Assembly (NCBI RefSeq): GCF_000340215.1
Contig: NW_006921549.1
Coordinates: 690,001 to 754,000, forward strand
DNA: 64,000 nt
Direction of reading: 5' to 3'
From: Pseudocercospora fijiensis CIRAD86
Lineage: Eukaryota > Ascomycota > Dothideomycetes > Mycosphaerellales > Mycosphaerellaceae
This document shows positions 1 to 10,166 of the stretch, piece by piece (within the stretch, counting starts at the first letter, position 1; each line of letters begins with the position of its first letter). The notes under the pieces were generated by a model. That model was not told where the DNA came from, searched no databases, and saw only the letters and a program-made list of their open reading frames with translations. Both the position numbers and the translations under genes were made by a program.

Positions 1-162
1 CACAACAAACTTGGTTCGAGTGCTGGCTTGTGGGGAGTCTGAGCTTTGCGCGTGCATGTGCATGCTTGGCGCGGAGACGAAATCCGGACGTCACCTTATA
101 GCATGAAGGCTGACCTTGCGTAGCTTTGACTCTGTCTTGGGCAGCCACCATGACACTAAAGG

Positions 163-366
163 ACATGCCACATGCTACGATCAATGCCTCTGTAGCCTCT
201 GTTCAACAATCAGAGGTTCAAAACACCCGCATACCGAAGAGCGCCAAAGAGGCGAAGTACAGCCCGGAATGGCCTCAAGAGTAGGAGGCTTTGCAGGCTG
301 AGGAGAGGGCCCTCGATGACAGCAAGACCTGGCTGCCTATCAACAAGGCAGACCTTACACCGGACA
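163..366 (+). pseudogene. Possible Ty1/copia reverse-transcriptase N-terminal remnant
   Basis: A short + strand stretch reads through one TAG as a sequence of the style SPEW-PQE(*)EALQAEERALDD-KTW. This resembles the region just before the copia-type reverse transcriptase, where a conserved 'W.EA...E..AL..N.TW' pattern lies. The TAG sits where that pattern expects Trp, so it could be a TGG to TAG change. No flanking pol domains, LTRs or tRNA primer site are visible, so at most this is a small relic. Seen: the motif and stop. Inferred: the copia assignment. It could also be a chance resemblance. Confidence 0.28.
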
Positions 367-1017
367 TCAGCATCATCAGGACCTTGACGAAGCTGCTTAG
401 CCAATATCAGAAGATGAGTCGAACTGAGACGAGGAGCATCTCTTCTGCTTTCAAGATGTTGAGCCATTGTGGACCAGCAGCACTTTTGGACGCCTCCTGC
501 CCAATAGGTTTTGTAGGCCATTGCAGGACAATTCTGGGGCTTTCTCCAACAACGCCGAGTGAGCAGAGCAGAGCAGCCAACTTCTGCCAGTGGAGCTCCT
601 CAGCCGACGTTAGTGCCTCAAAGACGGACAGACATATCTTCTCGGTATTCGGATGTCCGCTCGCTGATATCTTGTCGATGAATCTTGGATCGATCCACAT
701 TCCTACTCTGTACGCCAGACACCTGTCATGATCTTGCTCTCAATCAAGGATGGAGATAGCATCGTTTGTGGCATCTAGCTCGTATCTATGCAACGCTATC
801 CATGGGCTCGATGTGGCTGGCGACAATCCAAGTGTCTGATCTGCAGTAACATGAGAGGCCCGCAATCCAGCACACAATTCATCTTTCTTGCGCCGGGTGT
901 TGATGTTGATGCGGAGAAGAGAAGAACAGACTCGGACGCGGAGCTGGCTCCGTGCTGACTCACCCCGCTCCCTCGACATTGGATGCGCCATGCGCCGCGA
1001 CTCACACTCACACTATC
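367..1017. other. No supported gene
   Basis: Overlapping open frames occur on both strands (for example + 291-731 and - 407-700), but none has a recognisable domain, a clear start context or a coding style that stands out from its complement. I see nothing that can be called a gene here. Confidence 0.4.
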
Positions 1018-1045
1018 CCATCTCATCTCATCTCATCTCATCTCC
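1018..1045. repeat. TCTCA pentanucleotide microsatellite
   Basis: Five or so tandem copies of a catct/tctca unit, directly upstream of a second microsatellite and the first hypothetical gene. Simple-sequence DNA in a likely promoter or intergenic position. Confidence 0.85.
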
Positions 1046-1135
1046 TACTCAGCTTGGCACTACAGTTGATCCTGCCCGCACTTCCACATCTCCCACCATC
1101 GAACCATGACACAGCCATGCGATGCGACAATGCGA

Positions 1136-1163
1136 TGCGGTGCGGTGCGGTGCGGTGCGGTGC
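1136..1163. repeat. GGTGC pentanucleotide microsatellite
   Basis: Five near-perfect tandem copies of ggtgc follow a run of gatgcgacaatgc units. It produces Cys/Gly-rich or Ala/Pro-rich frames on both strands that should not be taken as genes. Confidence 0.85.
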
Positions 1164-1329
1164 AAGCACATTCAGAACGGCATGGCCTGAGACAAACCAG
1201 CGTGTCATTGTGGTCGCACAGCATCCGCATTAGCATCCGCCGACACGGACATGGCCATGGCAGAATCTGCGCAACCCACGCACGCCGTCCTCGTGGAAGC
1301 CCACGCTGCCCTACCGAGCGAAGCGCTGA

Positions 1330-2151
1330 TTGAGAAGCGAGAACCACGTCTCCGGCATGGCAATTTCAATGGCAATGGCAGGACTTGAGCCGCCCGAGTA
1401 CCCAGAATGCGACGATCTCACCATGAGCAGCTATACCTGCTACTCCTCTGCCGCCTCCGACGACTACTCTCCCGAAGCCGACGAGAAGCGCCGCATCCGA
1501 CAAGAGCTCGACTGTGCGGCCCTTGCTGAAATAGCCTACGAGAAGAAGCAACGTCAGAGAGAGCTTCTCGATGTCCTGGATCAATGGTTGCATACAGTCG
1601 CTCATGGCACAACGTCCTCAGCGAAGCAGAATCAAGCAAATAGAGGTGCACAAGCATACCAGGACGGCGGAGTCGAAGTGCTGGAAGAATGGTACTACGA
1701 CGACGACTGCTACGATCCCGAATCCTTCTGCCATCCACTGCAGGACGCCCGTCGAGTGCCTCCCAAAGCAGGCCATGCGGCTCCAAAACTCCTGCTCCCC
1801 GTGCCGCCAGTGGAGAGGCGAGCGCAATCCTGCCGCAAGCCAGTTGCAGGCCCTTCGTGGAGAGCGATTTGGGACGAGAAAGAGAAAGAGCGAGCAGAAT
1901 CTCACATCGAGCCGATTGCAGAGTCTCGGGAGGAAGTGCATGAGGGAAAGACAGCAACCGAGTGTGAGCAATGCTTTGTCGTTCCCATCTGCTCAGTACA
2001 CGGCAAGGGGAAAGGAGTACGTTCAGGGAGTCTCATCACGAGCGATGCTGTGAGTGCAAAGCAGGCACAGCACCACCCACATCCTGCTCGTGATATCGGG
2101 TTATGCAAAAAAGACATGGCAAGAAAGCGACGGATTTGCAGCTCCTCGTAG
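1330..2151 (+). CDS. Hypothetical acidic, low-complexity protein
   Basis: An uninterrupted 273-codon + strand frame, the longest open frame in the first 5 kb. No family is recognised. The N-terminal third is Ser/Tyr/Asp-rich (SSYTCYSSAASDDYSPEADE) and is followed by a charged segment (about residues 52-86, many Lys/Arg/Glu/Gln) that could be helical. A YYDDDCYD acidic patch lies near residue 125. The C-terminal half is Pro/Lys/Glu-rich and has a pair-rich Cys/His segment (CEQCFVVPICSVHGKGKG). No signal peptide or membrane segment is seen. Met1, Met10 (1357) and Met32 (1423) are all possible starts; the one at 1423 lies at the start of the Ser/Tyr-rich part. A 179-codon frame on the opposite strand is probably its shadow. 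An intron-free small gene of unknown role is the best reading. Confidence 0.5.
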   Translation: MRSENHVSGMAISMAMAGLEPPEYPECDDLTMSSYTCYSSAASDDYSPEADEKRRIRQELDCAALAEIAYEKKQRQRELLDVLDQWLHTVAHGTTSSAKQNQANRGAQAYQDGGVEVLEEWYYDDDCYDPESFCHPLQDARRVPPKAGHAAPKLLLPVPPVERRAQSCRKPVAGPSWRAIWDEKEKERAESHIEPIAESREEVHEGKTATECEQCFVVPICSVHGKGKGVRSGSLITSDAVSAKQAQHHPHPARDIGLCKKDMARKRRICSSS

Positions 2152-2847
2152 AACTAACAACAAGCAGCGCAATCGCGATGAAGCAATTGACGAGGACCCC
2201 AACCACCCGCTCGACAATCGACAAATCTGGCTGGCTACGTGTATCACCGCCAAGAACGCTCTCTCTCTCACATACACATTGATAACTCGACAGTACATAC
2301 TTCTCCACGCTCGCTCCCTTCCTTGGCGAGAACAACACGACTCCGTCGACTCTCTGCCATCGCCATCGCCGCCAGTCACTCACTCACTCGCTTGATGGAC
2401 GCCCAACAAACGATCTATCATCGTCATCGAGCAACCCCCTGCGTTCTTCAACACAATTTTGACCTGCCTGGTCTCCTCTACAGCCCACAACGCCTACCTG
2501 CCTTCACACGCTCCAGCAGCAAGAAATGCTTGGCCTTGCCTCTCCAGGCTCCTCCGACTACGCTGCTTGGTTGGTTGGATGCTTGTACTAGGCAGTGCAG
2601 TATCGTATCCTTGGAGGTTCAGGTGCAGGGCAGGCGATGGAAGAAAGAACAGGCCCAGACATGCATGCATGTATCTTGTATAGGTAGTGACCCTTCCCAG
2701 GTCAGATCAAATGAGAAAAGAAGCAACTTCTGTGCGGAGTATGCGTGTATGAATCAGCCAGCCTTCTCGGGATTTTTTCCAACTTGATTGCTCAACGGCC
2801 GAAACTGATTTCCGTTCGTTCGTTCGTGTGAAGCATACTGTATGCGT
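2152..2847. other. Probable 3' untranslated or intergenic DNA
   Basis: Contains CT-rich stretches and a tgcatgcatg run near 2660, plus a gttcgttcgttcg run at 2813-2826. Open frames of 70-180 codons occur, but they are low in complexity and unsupported by any domain. Confidence 0.4.
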
Positions 2848-3119
2848 CTAGGCATAAGATTCGGAATCGCTATGTAGTAGCTCTATTATGCAGTTGGACA
2901 ATTCTCTTCTTCGCCTGAAATTGCTACCTCCCAAGCCCCAGTCACAATCCTTAGCAAACTCCCGACGCACAGCAACCGCTCTCTCAAGATCCCGCTCCCA
3001 CTGCTGCTGCTGCTGCTGCTCGTCACCTTCTCCTCTACCTGCCTCCAGTTTCATCTTCGTCTTCATCATATCTTCAGCAACACACTCTCCCCCAGTCTCA
3101 GTCTCAGCTTCATTATCCC

Positions 3120-3197
<78 letters not shown>

Positions 3198-3336
3198 TAT
3201 CCCCGTTCTTCAAATCCTCCTCCTCCCACTCCCCCCCCCCAACCTCTTTGATCATCATCCCACAATTCACGAGAAGGAAATCCCCCGCCCCATCGAAAGC
3301 TTTCATCGCGGACGAACGTTCGAAGCCGGAATGCAT
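2848..3336 (-). CDS. Hypothetical protein with long poly-aspartate tract
   Basis: A 162-codon minus-strand frame starting at the ATG at 3336. It carries an uninterrupted tract of more than 20 Asp encoded by the (ATC)n repeat at 3118-3197. This is flanked by an acidic EEEDLKNGDN segment and by a Gln run encoded by ctg repeats near 3001-3018. The C-terminal part is basic and helical in appearance (WERDLERAVAVRREFAKDCD) and ends LLHSDSESYA. The same frame stays open upstream of the ATG after a single TAA at 3343-3345, so the true gene may be larger or be a broken copy. No family is recognised. Acidic tracts of this kind occur in chromatin or ribosome-biogenesis proteins, but that is not enough to assign a function. 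The frame may also be open only because of the repeat. Confidence 0.4.
3118..3197. repeat. (ATC)n trinucleotide repeat
   Basis: About 25 nearly perfect copies of atc. On the minus strand it reads as poly-Asp inside the open frame at 2848-3336; on the plus strand it reads as poly-Ser. Confidence 0.97.
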
Positions 3337-3345
3337 TTCGTATTA

Positions 3346-3718
3346 GCGCCAGAGGGTTTCGGTTACCACTATGTCTTTTTTGGGATTTTGAGGGCTTGGG
3401 TTCGGGCTTCGAGGTGGGTTTTTGCGAGGAGGGTTGGGGGTTTGGATTTGAGGGAGGGGTTGGGAGGTGGTGGTGGTGGTGGAAGAGGTTTTATAGGAAG
3501 GAGGAGGGATTGGGCCTGGAGGTGGAGTGGTCTGAGATTTTGAGTCGGTATTGCTGGCATCGTGGTTGATCGGCGTGGATGAAGATTCTTGATCTTGTTT
3601 GTGTCTTCTTGAGAGAGTGCGGGACGTCGTCGCTTCCGGGGTGGTAATGATGAGAGCGTCAACATGGCGGAGGCCGAATCGAATGCTTGTGTTTGTAGTT
3701 CTCTCTACGACGTGGGAT
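3346..3718 (-). pseudogene. Pro/Thr/Ser-rich frame upstream of the poly-Asp protein
   Basis: Read on the minus strand, this stretch is open in the same frame as the poly-Asp protein, separated from it only by the TAA at 3343-3345. It reads as basic, then Thr/Pro-rich sequence (TPPPGPIPPS, TSSTTTTTQPLPQ, PPRKNPPRSPNPSP). The shared frame suggests either one gene with a nonsense mutation or an unrecognised intron. No canonical intron removing the stop is evident. No domain is recognised. A competing frame (minus 3369-3665) is Leu/Pro-rich and looks like a shadow. Confidence 0.3.
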
Positions 3719-3739
3719 CAGTGGCTTCGAAGCTATCGG

Positions 3740-4430
3740 GCGTGGTGTACGCATCGGTGCTGTTGCATTCATGGTATGCTGTTCTTGTACTTTGTCGTCT
3801 GTAAGGTGTTGTCGGAGCAGTTCGCGGGGCTGTCTAGAGTGCGTGTGTTGGGAAGAAGTGCTGAAGGAGGGAGGGACGTCTGAAGGTAGCCACACCAATC
3901 GTCATAAGCGCGTTCTTGCTTGTTTCCACCTCACCGTCGCGACTCATCGAACCCTCATCACTCCCGGCTGGCACTGTGTCTTCCGTGTCTTGTGCCTTAC
4001 ATATCTCTGTATCTATATCCAAAGTCGAAGTAAGGGCTGGGGATATCCAGCATCTGGGCTGAGATCCTCGACACCACGAACTTCACTCATGACTTCCAAT
4101 CATATGCAGGGTCTACGTGGTTGAGTGCCCGTGACAGCGACTTCGAATCCAACTCCATTTGGCTTCCGAGACAAGTACGACCTCCTATGACTCCAAAAAC
4201 ACAGAGACATCCATAACTTGCGATGGCCAAAGCCTCTGGAACATTGGACACGAGTGGTGAAGGCGTTGGAAGTGATGCGTTTCTGGCCTTCCTACAATAA
4301 TGGATTTGGGATGTACTGCTCTTCCTTTCGATTAAACCCCCATTAATGCTGTCTCCATGGACGATCTTATGAGTACGGGTACGGATGCCGTCGCTGCCCT
4401 TCAGCAATTCAATGCCACGCATACCAGTAT
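3740..4430. other. No supported gene
   Basis: Only short frames without recognisable domains on either strand. It precedes the minisatellite at 4431. Confidence 0.35.
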
Positions 4431-5070
4431 CTCGCCATCGGTATTCGGAGACCGGATGAAAGTCTCTGAAAAGTCTTGCGCCTCACGATTCATGCCTGAC
4501 ATCGGATGATCCACAAGTCGAGGGAATCTCTAGATCACTGGGGAAGAGTTGCAATTCCCATTGCCTGATACACCTCGCCATCGGTATTTGGAGATTTGAT
4601 GATCGTTGAGGAGGTCTCCGAAGAACATTGAATACTGCGCTTTGCATTCATGTCTAGCATCGGATGATCCACAAGTCGAGGGAATCTCTGGATTACTGAA
4701 ACTGGAGAAGTGTTGCAATAGCTGCAGGAGTCATTCCATTGCCTGATACACCTCGCCATCAGGATTCGGAGATTTCATGATCCTTGAAGAGGTCTCCGAA
4801 GAATGCTGCGCTTTGTATTCGATAGCTGAGAATGGACGGATGCTTCTATCGTCGAATGAATGTTCCAAATCTCGGAGGAGTTGCCAGCTCGTCCGAGCCA
4901 TCTTCGTATCTCGCCATCGGCAGTGGAAGATTCGATGATCGTTGAAGAGGTCTCCGAACATTGAATGCTGCGCTTTGCATTCGATAGCTGAGAATGGATG
5001 CCTCTATCGTCGGATGAATGTTCCAAATGTCGGAGGAGTTTCTGGCTCGTTCGAGGCATCGGTAGTAGAA
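4431..5070. repeat. Long-period imperfect tandem repeat, four units
   Basis: Units begin with the marker ctcgccatc at 4431, 4574, 4752 and 4910, giving periods of about 143, 178 and 158 bp. Shared blocks include ggtctccgaa(g/c), ctgcgctttg(c/t)attcgatagctg, gtcgaatgaatgttccaaat and ccacaagtcgagggaatctc. The last two units are closest to each other. Minus-strand frames stay open across several units and read as repeated peptides such as LEHSSDDRGIHSQLSNAKRS and LEHSFDDRSIRPFSAI. The repeat is not RIP-mutated although each unit is related. Whether it is coding is undecided. Confidence 0.8.
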
Positions 5071-5878
5071 GAGCAGACATATGCAGCCGGGGAAGAAAAG
5101 AAACAAGCGTGGTGAACTTCGAGAACGAGATGGATTGGGGCCCTCACACCTGCTCCTACCTTTGCTGCATGTAAATAAACTACGCCGCTCATTGAGTGGG
5201 CTCGAGGCGAGGGCTGTCATGCCAACGATGTCACTCACTAGGTAGGCTCGACGTGAGAGCTGTCAGGGCATGACAGAATGGTAAGGCAGGTCCTACTCCA
5301 TAAACCGAGGCATTTGGGCTGGCAAGGCATCCTCATGAATGTGCAATCCAGGCCTGCGGTCGCAAGAAAGCACACAGGTCCTCATCAGTTTGATTCCATG
5401 CCCTCCAAATCAATTCCAGTCGGAGGAGCATGTAGGAAGAAGGATTGATGCAAACATCGTTTTGAGAATCGCCTGCTTGGGTCCGGCGGCGAAAGTAGAG
5501 AATTCATAGTGGTAGAAGTCCCGATCAATACAAATCCAGCTTGCTCTGGTGCGTGGCTCGTCCGGATATGCAGGCAGAAATGGACAGGAGTATACATACA
5601 GAGGGAGCAAAGCTAGTCGTAGGTGTTGGATGGAGTTCGCTCCGATCGTATACAGATTTCGGCTGTCGGTCGATGTGCGCTCACCGCCTGAAGGCTGAAG
5701 TCGAGACTCCAGAGCTGGCTGATTGCAGCTCCAAGTTGATGGGTTGATAGGCCAGCGGATGTCCCGGCCGCCTCCGCAGCTTTGGCTCAGCGCTGGCCTC
5801 TTGCAGTTGCAGATGCGACCCCCCAACGCGACACAACACTCATAACTATCCCTCGCGCGCGCCCATCCAGCATGCACC
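5071..5878. other. Intergenic region upstream of the hypothetical gene at 5879
   Basis: No supported gene. A long minus-strand frame (5410-6276) overlaps the start of the plus-strand gene and is likely its shadow. The last 100 bases, rich in c and a, are the probable promoter/5' leader of the gene at 5879. Confidence 0.35.
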
Positions 5879-7123
5879 ATGTCTCCCATCTTGCGCTCGT
5901 CGAAGCGGAAAAGGTCGAGCACCACTGAAGACGACGAACCCCTACCTAACGACCCCACGAAGCGACGCGCCGTCCCCCGCCCACCACCGACGAGAGGAGG
6001 CTTGGAGCATACAGCGCAGCGCCGCGCCCTCACACCCCACAGCCTTGAGGAGGTCCCTCGAGACTGCTTGGAAGACCGAGTTGATCGTTGGAGAGGGCGG
6101 GACACTGCGAGACTTCCCATCATGTCTTCCTCTACCAGCAGAAGCAGAAGCCGCAAGAGATCTCGTCCTGGCACCTCTACTGTTCCGACTGTTTCATCCC
6201 AGCCAACGTCGGCGCTATCGGAAAAGGCATCTACATACGACGATGGCACTCTCAACGTCCTTCGGGACTGCTGCATCTATGGCCCACCGTTCGCAACGGG
6301 CGTAGAACCTTCCAACAAAGCGGAGCTCCTTGCCGGACTGCAACGTAGACGCTCTTCCTTGGATGCTTCCGCCTATCCGGACAGCAATTTCAAGCGCTTC
6401 CTCAAAGCGAACTACGAAGCACTCAACGAGAGCCAGGTCATGCTCGAGGTTGTTTACCCATACTTCACCACCTACTTCAAGGACCATCCGAAATCAGCAA
6501 ACCTGGCCTTCACAAACCTAGAGCCTATCTTTCAGCCGCCTCCGAAGATTTCACCGCCCCAACCAGATCACAGCTTCGGTACCGCCGAGGAAGACATACA
6601 TCTTGCAGTGCGCAACAAGCTCGACAAGTTCATTGTGTGTTCGAGAAAGCCTCATGCGCCCGCTGCCGTCAACGATATGATGCAGGTGAAAGGGCGAGAG
6701 GGCAAGGCAAGAGTGCTGGATACACAGATCACCAAAGACGGTGCGATTGGAGAGCGAGCTATGTATGAGTTGCACGGATTTGCTCGAGGATCTCCATGTC
6801 CGGCCGACGGAGTAGCGCATACCTTTTTGCAGTCCTACCATGATGGTGTGATGAAGTTCTTTGTGGCATTCAGGAAGGCCAGCAGTGTCAGGAGGGAGCC
6901 AGACAAGATTTACATCACCGAGATTGCGGGTGAATACCTGTGTGGCTCTCCCGAGCACCTCCGGAAGGGCCTCACGATGTATCGGAACTTTGTGGATATG
7001 GCAACAGAAGCTCGAAGCAAGGCGGTGGAGGCAGCCAATGCTGTGGCCCTCGCGAGTGAGGATGAGGGAGAGGGAGAAGGAGAGGAAAATGAGGAATTTC
7101 ACGATGCGCCGGCTGCAGCGTGA
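5879..7123 (+). CDS. Conserved-looking hypothetical protein, 414 aa
   Basis: An intron-free 414-codon frame. The start at 5879 has a good fungal context (caccATGTCTCCC). Residues 1-120 are basic and disordered, with nuclear-localisation-like clusters (SSKRKRSS, TKRRAVPR, RSRSRKRSRPG). From about residue 120 the protein becomes globular and well mixed (TLNVLRDCCIYGPPF, FKRFLKANYEALNESQVM, VVYPYFTTYF), through to about residue 385. The C-terminus is acidic (ASEDEGEGEGEENEEFHD). The layout (disordered basic N-terminus plus about 260-residue domain) recalls large families of uncharacterised fungal nuclear proteins, some of which are proposed to be nuclease-like, but I do not see a diagnostic motif and assign no function. 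An internal Met at 6123 is an alternative start. Not RIP-damaged, so probably single copy and functional. Confidence 0.72.
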   Translation: MSPILRSSKRKRSSTTEDDEPLPNDPTKRRAVPRPPPTRGGLEHTAQRRALTPHSLEEVPRDCLEDRVDRWRGRDTARLPIMSSSTSRSRSRKRSRPGTSTVPTVSSQPTSALSEKASTYDDGTLNVLRDCCIYGPPFATGVEPSNKAELLAGLQRRRSSLDASAYPDSNFKRFLKANYEALNESQVMLEVVYPYFTTYFKDHPKSANLAFTNLEPIFQPPPKISPPQPDHSFGTAEEDIHLAVRNKLDKFIVCSRKPHAPAAVNDMMQVKGREGKARVLDTQITKDGAIGERAMYELHGFARGSPCPADGVAHTFLQSYHDGVMKFFVAFRKASSVRREPDKIYITEIAGEYLCGSPEHLRKGLTMYRNFVDMATEARSKAVEAANAVALASEDEGEGEGEENEEFHDAPAAA

Positions 7124-7181
7124 ATGGTGATTGATGGAAAGCTGCTGGCAGCGTACGAAGTCACGACCGACATGACCAGTA

Positions 7182-7745
7182 ATGCATAGCGTGATGAGCA
7201 ACATTCTTGCATCTTCTCTTCTCACACACCTCCAAGGCCACCTCCAACTTCCGTTGCTTCTCCCCTCGTCCGCGTCTTTGCAGCAGCTCGGCAGTGCCGC
7301 CGCCTCCCGCCTCCACATCCCGCCCTACTCGTACGTGATTCTTGGTTTGCTTTGGCCGTTTCTTCTCCGACCTGGCATTATTCTACGAGGTGCGCTGGGG
7401 CACGAGCGGTATAGGCATAGGCATTCCCGCTCATCACATCACAGACGACAACACTTTCGCGCACCACCGCACACGACGAGAGACCCTTTCCAGATCTGCA
7501 ACAGCATCTACAACTGCATCTTTCTCGACGCCTCGACCGAGCAACCTCTTCCGCAAGCACCACATCGACCGCCCAGGCCTGCAATAATACACGAGGCTGC
7601 CACCTGGGACTCGTGCGATGTACATGGCCTCTTCCACCACGTCGAGAAGACCTTGAAAGAATCACTCGGCATCACTTGGGCAGGCAGGCAAGAGCTCTTC
7701 GACGAGATTGGAACACGGGGAGGCATTGTAGGAGCGCGACTGTGA
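7182..7745 (+). CDS. Hypothetical protein, weakly supported
   Basis: A 187-codon frame beginning 58 bases after the stop of the previous gene. The N-terminal 70 residues are hydrophobic (SSLLTHLQGHLQLPLLLPSS and VILGLLWPFLLRPGIIL) and could form one or two membrane segments; the rest is His/Arg-rich, then ordinary. A second frame (7342-7587) overlaps and has a Ser/Thr-rich stretch that also looks plausible, so an intron may join pieces of both. No family recognised. Confidence 0.25.
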   Translation: MHSVMSNILASSLLTHLQGHLQLPLLLPSSASLQQLGSAAASRLHIPPYSYVILGLLWPFLLRPGIILRGALGHERYRHRHSRSSHHRRQHFRAPPHTTRDPFQICNSIYNCIFLDASTEQPLPQAPHRPPRPAIIHEAATWDSCDVHGLFHHVEKTLKESLGITWAGRQELFDEIGTRGGIVGARL

Positions 7746-8443
7746 AGATGGCTAGCGAAGCGACGACGAGGTCACGAGGAAGGGTCTGAATACAACATGC
7801 CAATGCCCAAGTGGGATAAAGATCTTGCACAACGCTGAATCTGGGTAACGACATCGCATACTGCGAAGTCGCGGCGCTCCGCCGACTTGACGATCGCGAC
7901 GACTCTTGGGAAAATGTACAGCTCGCAATCATCGATAGCACAAAAAGCATTTTGGAGCCACATCTGGGCTGGACTCTAGAGGATTCACAACACGGACGCA
8001 CACGTATTGGACAACGGAAATGTCGGCGGCGAAGAGCAGGACGATGCCGATAGGCGCGCGCCGCAAAGGATACAGAGCGAGCGAGCCCGAGCAGAAAGTC
8101 GAAGAGCTAGGCTCCCCTCTGCGGAATGAGCTGAACTGACTGAATGAGCAGATGGCCGACATCTTCTCCGTGAACCAAGCAGACCACTTCGTCTTCACGA
8201 CTACTCCAATGGGATGCTTGCGGGGCGTCGAGCATCCGGTCGTACATCGCGGACTGGGAAGAACACAGCATCGCGGCATGCAACAAATATGCTGGCCGCA
8301 TAGCAACGCAACCAAGCTGGAGAAATCGAGAAATCGCGCCTCCTCGACTGTGCTCATATGCGCATTTCCTGCCTGAAAGACCCATGCCAGGAGCGGCTTC
8401 TTCGTGAGAGCCTCGGAGCACAAGTGGCCAGAGGCGTTTCTTC

Positions 8444-8867
8444 ATGGCAAGCCAGTTCGACGCGCCGACATGGCATCAAAGGATTCTCTTCTCTGGGAAT
8501 GCTCTTGTTCTGGCTGATGGAAGAGAGCTCGAGGCTGACGTGGTCGTGCTCACGACCGGACTTGATAATATGAGAACGACTGTGCGCAAGACGCTTGGCG
8601 ATAAGGTAGCTAATCGCTGCAAGGACGTATAGAACCTGGATGCTGAAGGCGATGTCAATGCGGTAAGTTGTGCTCTAGCATTTCCATATGCTGGATCAGA
8701 AGTGCTGGCTCTCGCACCAGATGTGGCGTTCCTCCGGGCATCCGAGGTTGTGGTTCATAGGAGGAAGTCTTGCCTTGTTTCGGATCTCTTCTCGACATAC
8801 AAAGCTGAACGGTGCCATTGAACACCTTGCCTATGCATTCATCGTATCGAATACAGAGTGGGCGTAA
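8444..8867 (+). pseudogene. 3' fragment of a flavin-dependent monooxygenase (FMO-like) pseudogene
   Basis: The first exon (8444-8662) reads FSGNALVLADGRELEADVVV followed by LTTGLDNMR. This corresponds to the strand and 'ATG(Y/F)' motif before the C-terminus of fungal FMO/YUCCA-type N-hydroxylating monooxygenases, which use FAD and NADPH. It then reads TVRKTLGDKVANRCKDV, a TAG at 8630-8632, and NLDAEGDVNA. A 58-bp GT-AG intron (8663-8720, gtaagt...ccag) is followed by exon 2 (8721-8867): MWRSSGHPRLWFIGGSLALF, ending in TAA. The stop replaces the Trp expected before N-L-D, so a TGG to TAG change is likely. The FAD- and NADPH-binding N-terminal two thirds are missing upstream. Seen: motifs, stop, intron. 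Inferred: family and loss of function. Confidence 0.7.
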
Positions 8868-9472
8868 CCAGCCACCGACAAAGAGCACATGTATGATAAT
8901 GCCGGCCTTAGCATAGCGACGACAAAGAGCAGGCCTACCACCTTGTCGCAGCGCATTCAGGACTGGCGACCCTAGGCAGCAACGAAAAGCAGGATGTCGA
9001 GGAATCTGTTTCAGGAAGACGCCGCCCATAAGCACAGCGAGGCCGCTGGGATCGTTGCAAGAGGCCTTCATCGGCTTGCCCATCGGTTCATCAGCAATTC
9101 CGCTAGTGACCGGAGGTCTGCCCCGCCATAGCTGGAAGAAGGAAGCACAAATCTAATGTCGTAAGTCTACTACGTTCACCCAACAGCTACAACATCTGAC
9201 CTTACCCAAAGAAACACTCACAGATCCTCGACGACCACACGACTTATAGCGGTACTCAGACAAAGGAAGCTATGATCGCCACCAGCTCTGTTCAGTAGCC
9301 AGCTTAGGACTGAAGCAAACGGAAACGCCGCCATTCTGGATTGGTTACACCGTTGCTTAGCTCCGCTAGATCGCAATTCGTTACGATGTTAATAATTCCT
9401 TGCTTAGCGAATGTCGCGACAGACTCAGGCCTAGGACCGGAGGTGGTAATCCGGCCAAGAATCTCAAGCCGC

Positions 9473-10012
9473 TCAGGCAGGAGGTGGAAGCTCAGCTAGA
9501 CGTTGATTATGCAAGAAGCGGTATCCTCCCGGAACGGTTCTACGTAAGGGCTTGAAATGCCGCTTAATCGCCGTAGACAATGCCAACGAGGAAGTGTGTT
9601 TCAAGCACAGATTCGTGATACTAGGTCCTCGATCGCCGGCTTGCGTGATAATCTCTTCACGATTTAGAAATGTGTCTAGTGTTACGAGATATAGTATGCC
9701 AAGGAAGGAGTATAGGCAGATTGCTTCTCTATAGACATGTAGTCTGCGGCACAATTCTCCCACATTACCCTTTTGAAGTGGGAGAAGGTTATCGAATCTG
9801 CCTATTTGCGATCGTCTTTTGAACCTTCGGACTTGCAGAGACCCCAACGCGACACAGTGGTCACTTCGTGGCTTGTCGCACATGCGAACGACATTATTGA
9901 TGCTCATCTCTAACCTCTGGCCTGCTAGCATGTGATACGCGATTGAAACCCTCCGCATGAGATCATGACCTACATGCCAGAGGAGTGAGGTATTGCATCG
10001 TTTGACTTGCAA
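9473..10012 (-). CDS. Open frame of unknown nature
   Basis: A 179-codon minus-strand frame. It has no recognised domain; composition is ordinary, with several Cys, Leu and Arg. It lies in a stretch of decayed-looking DNA between the FMO fragment and the RIP island, so it could be part of a broken gene. Reported because of its length only. Confidence 0.2.
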   Translation of the reverse strand: MQVKRCNTSLLWHVGHDLMRRVSIAYHMLAGQRLEMSINNVVRMCDKPRSDHCVALGSLQVRRFKRRSQIGRFDNLLPLQKGNVGELCRRLHVYREAICLYSFLGILYLVTLDTFLNREEIITQAGDRGPSITNLCLKHTSSLALSTAIKRHFKPLRRTVPGGYRFLHNQRLAELPPPA

Positions 10013-10166
10013 GCATGGCGATGTCTCTACAGCCCTTCGTAGATAATGGCGATTTTGACTAGTATGCTAACACTGTGGTTCTAGGCGATGGCACGATACC
10101 GTAGTCTGGCCTATCTCCGTCCACTTTTCTAGTGCACCGAACATCCCAGTCAGCATCCGCTGTTTT

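Noticed and set aside
1018..1163. Telomeric or subtelomeric repeat
   Set aside because: The pentanucleotides TCTCA and GGTGC do not resemble the fungal TTAGGG telomere repeat and are short.
1418..1957. 179-codon minus-strand frame
   Set aside because: Lies wholly opposite the 273-codon plus-strand gene and shows shadow-type Leu/Arg/Ser composition.
5410..6276. 288-codon minus-strand frame
   Set aside because: It overlaps the start of the better supported plus-strand gene at 5879, has no domain, and has a composition expected for the complement of a basic disordered region.
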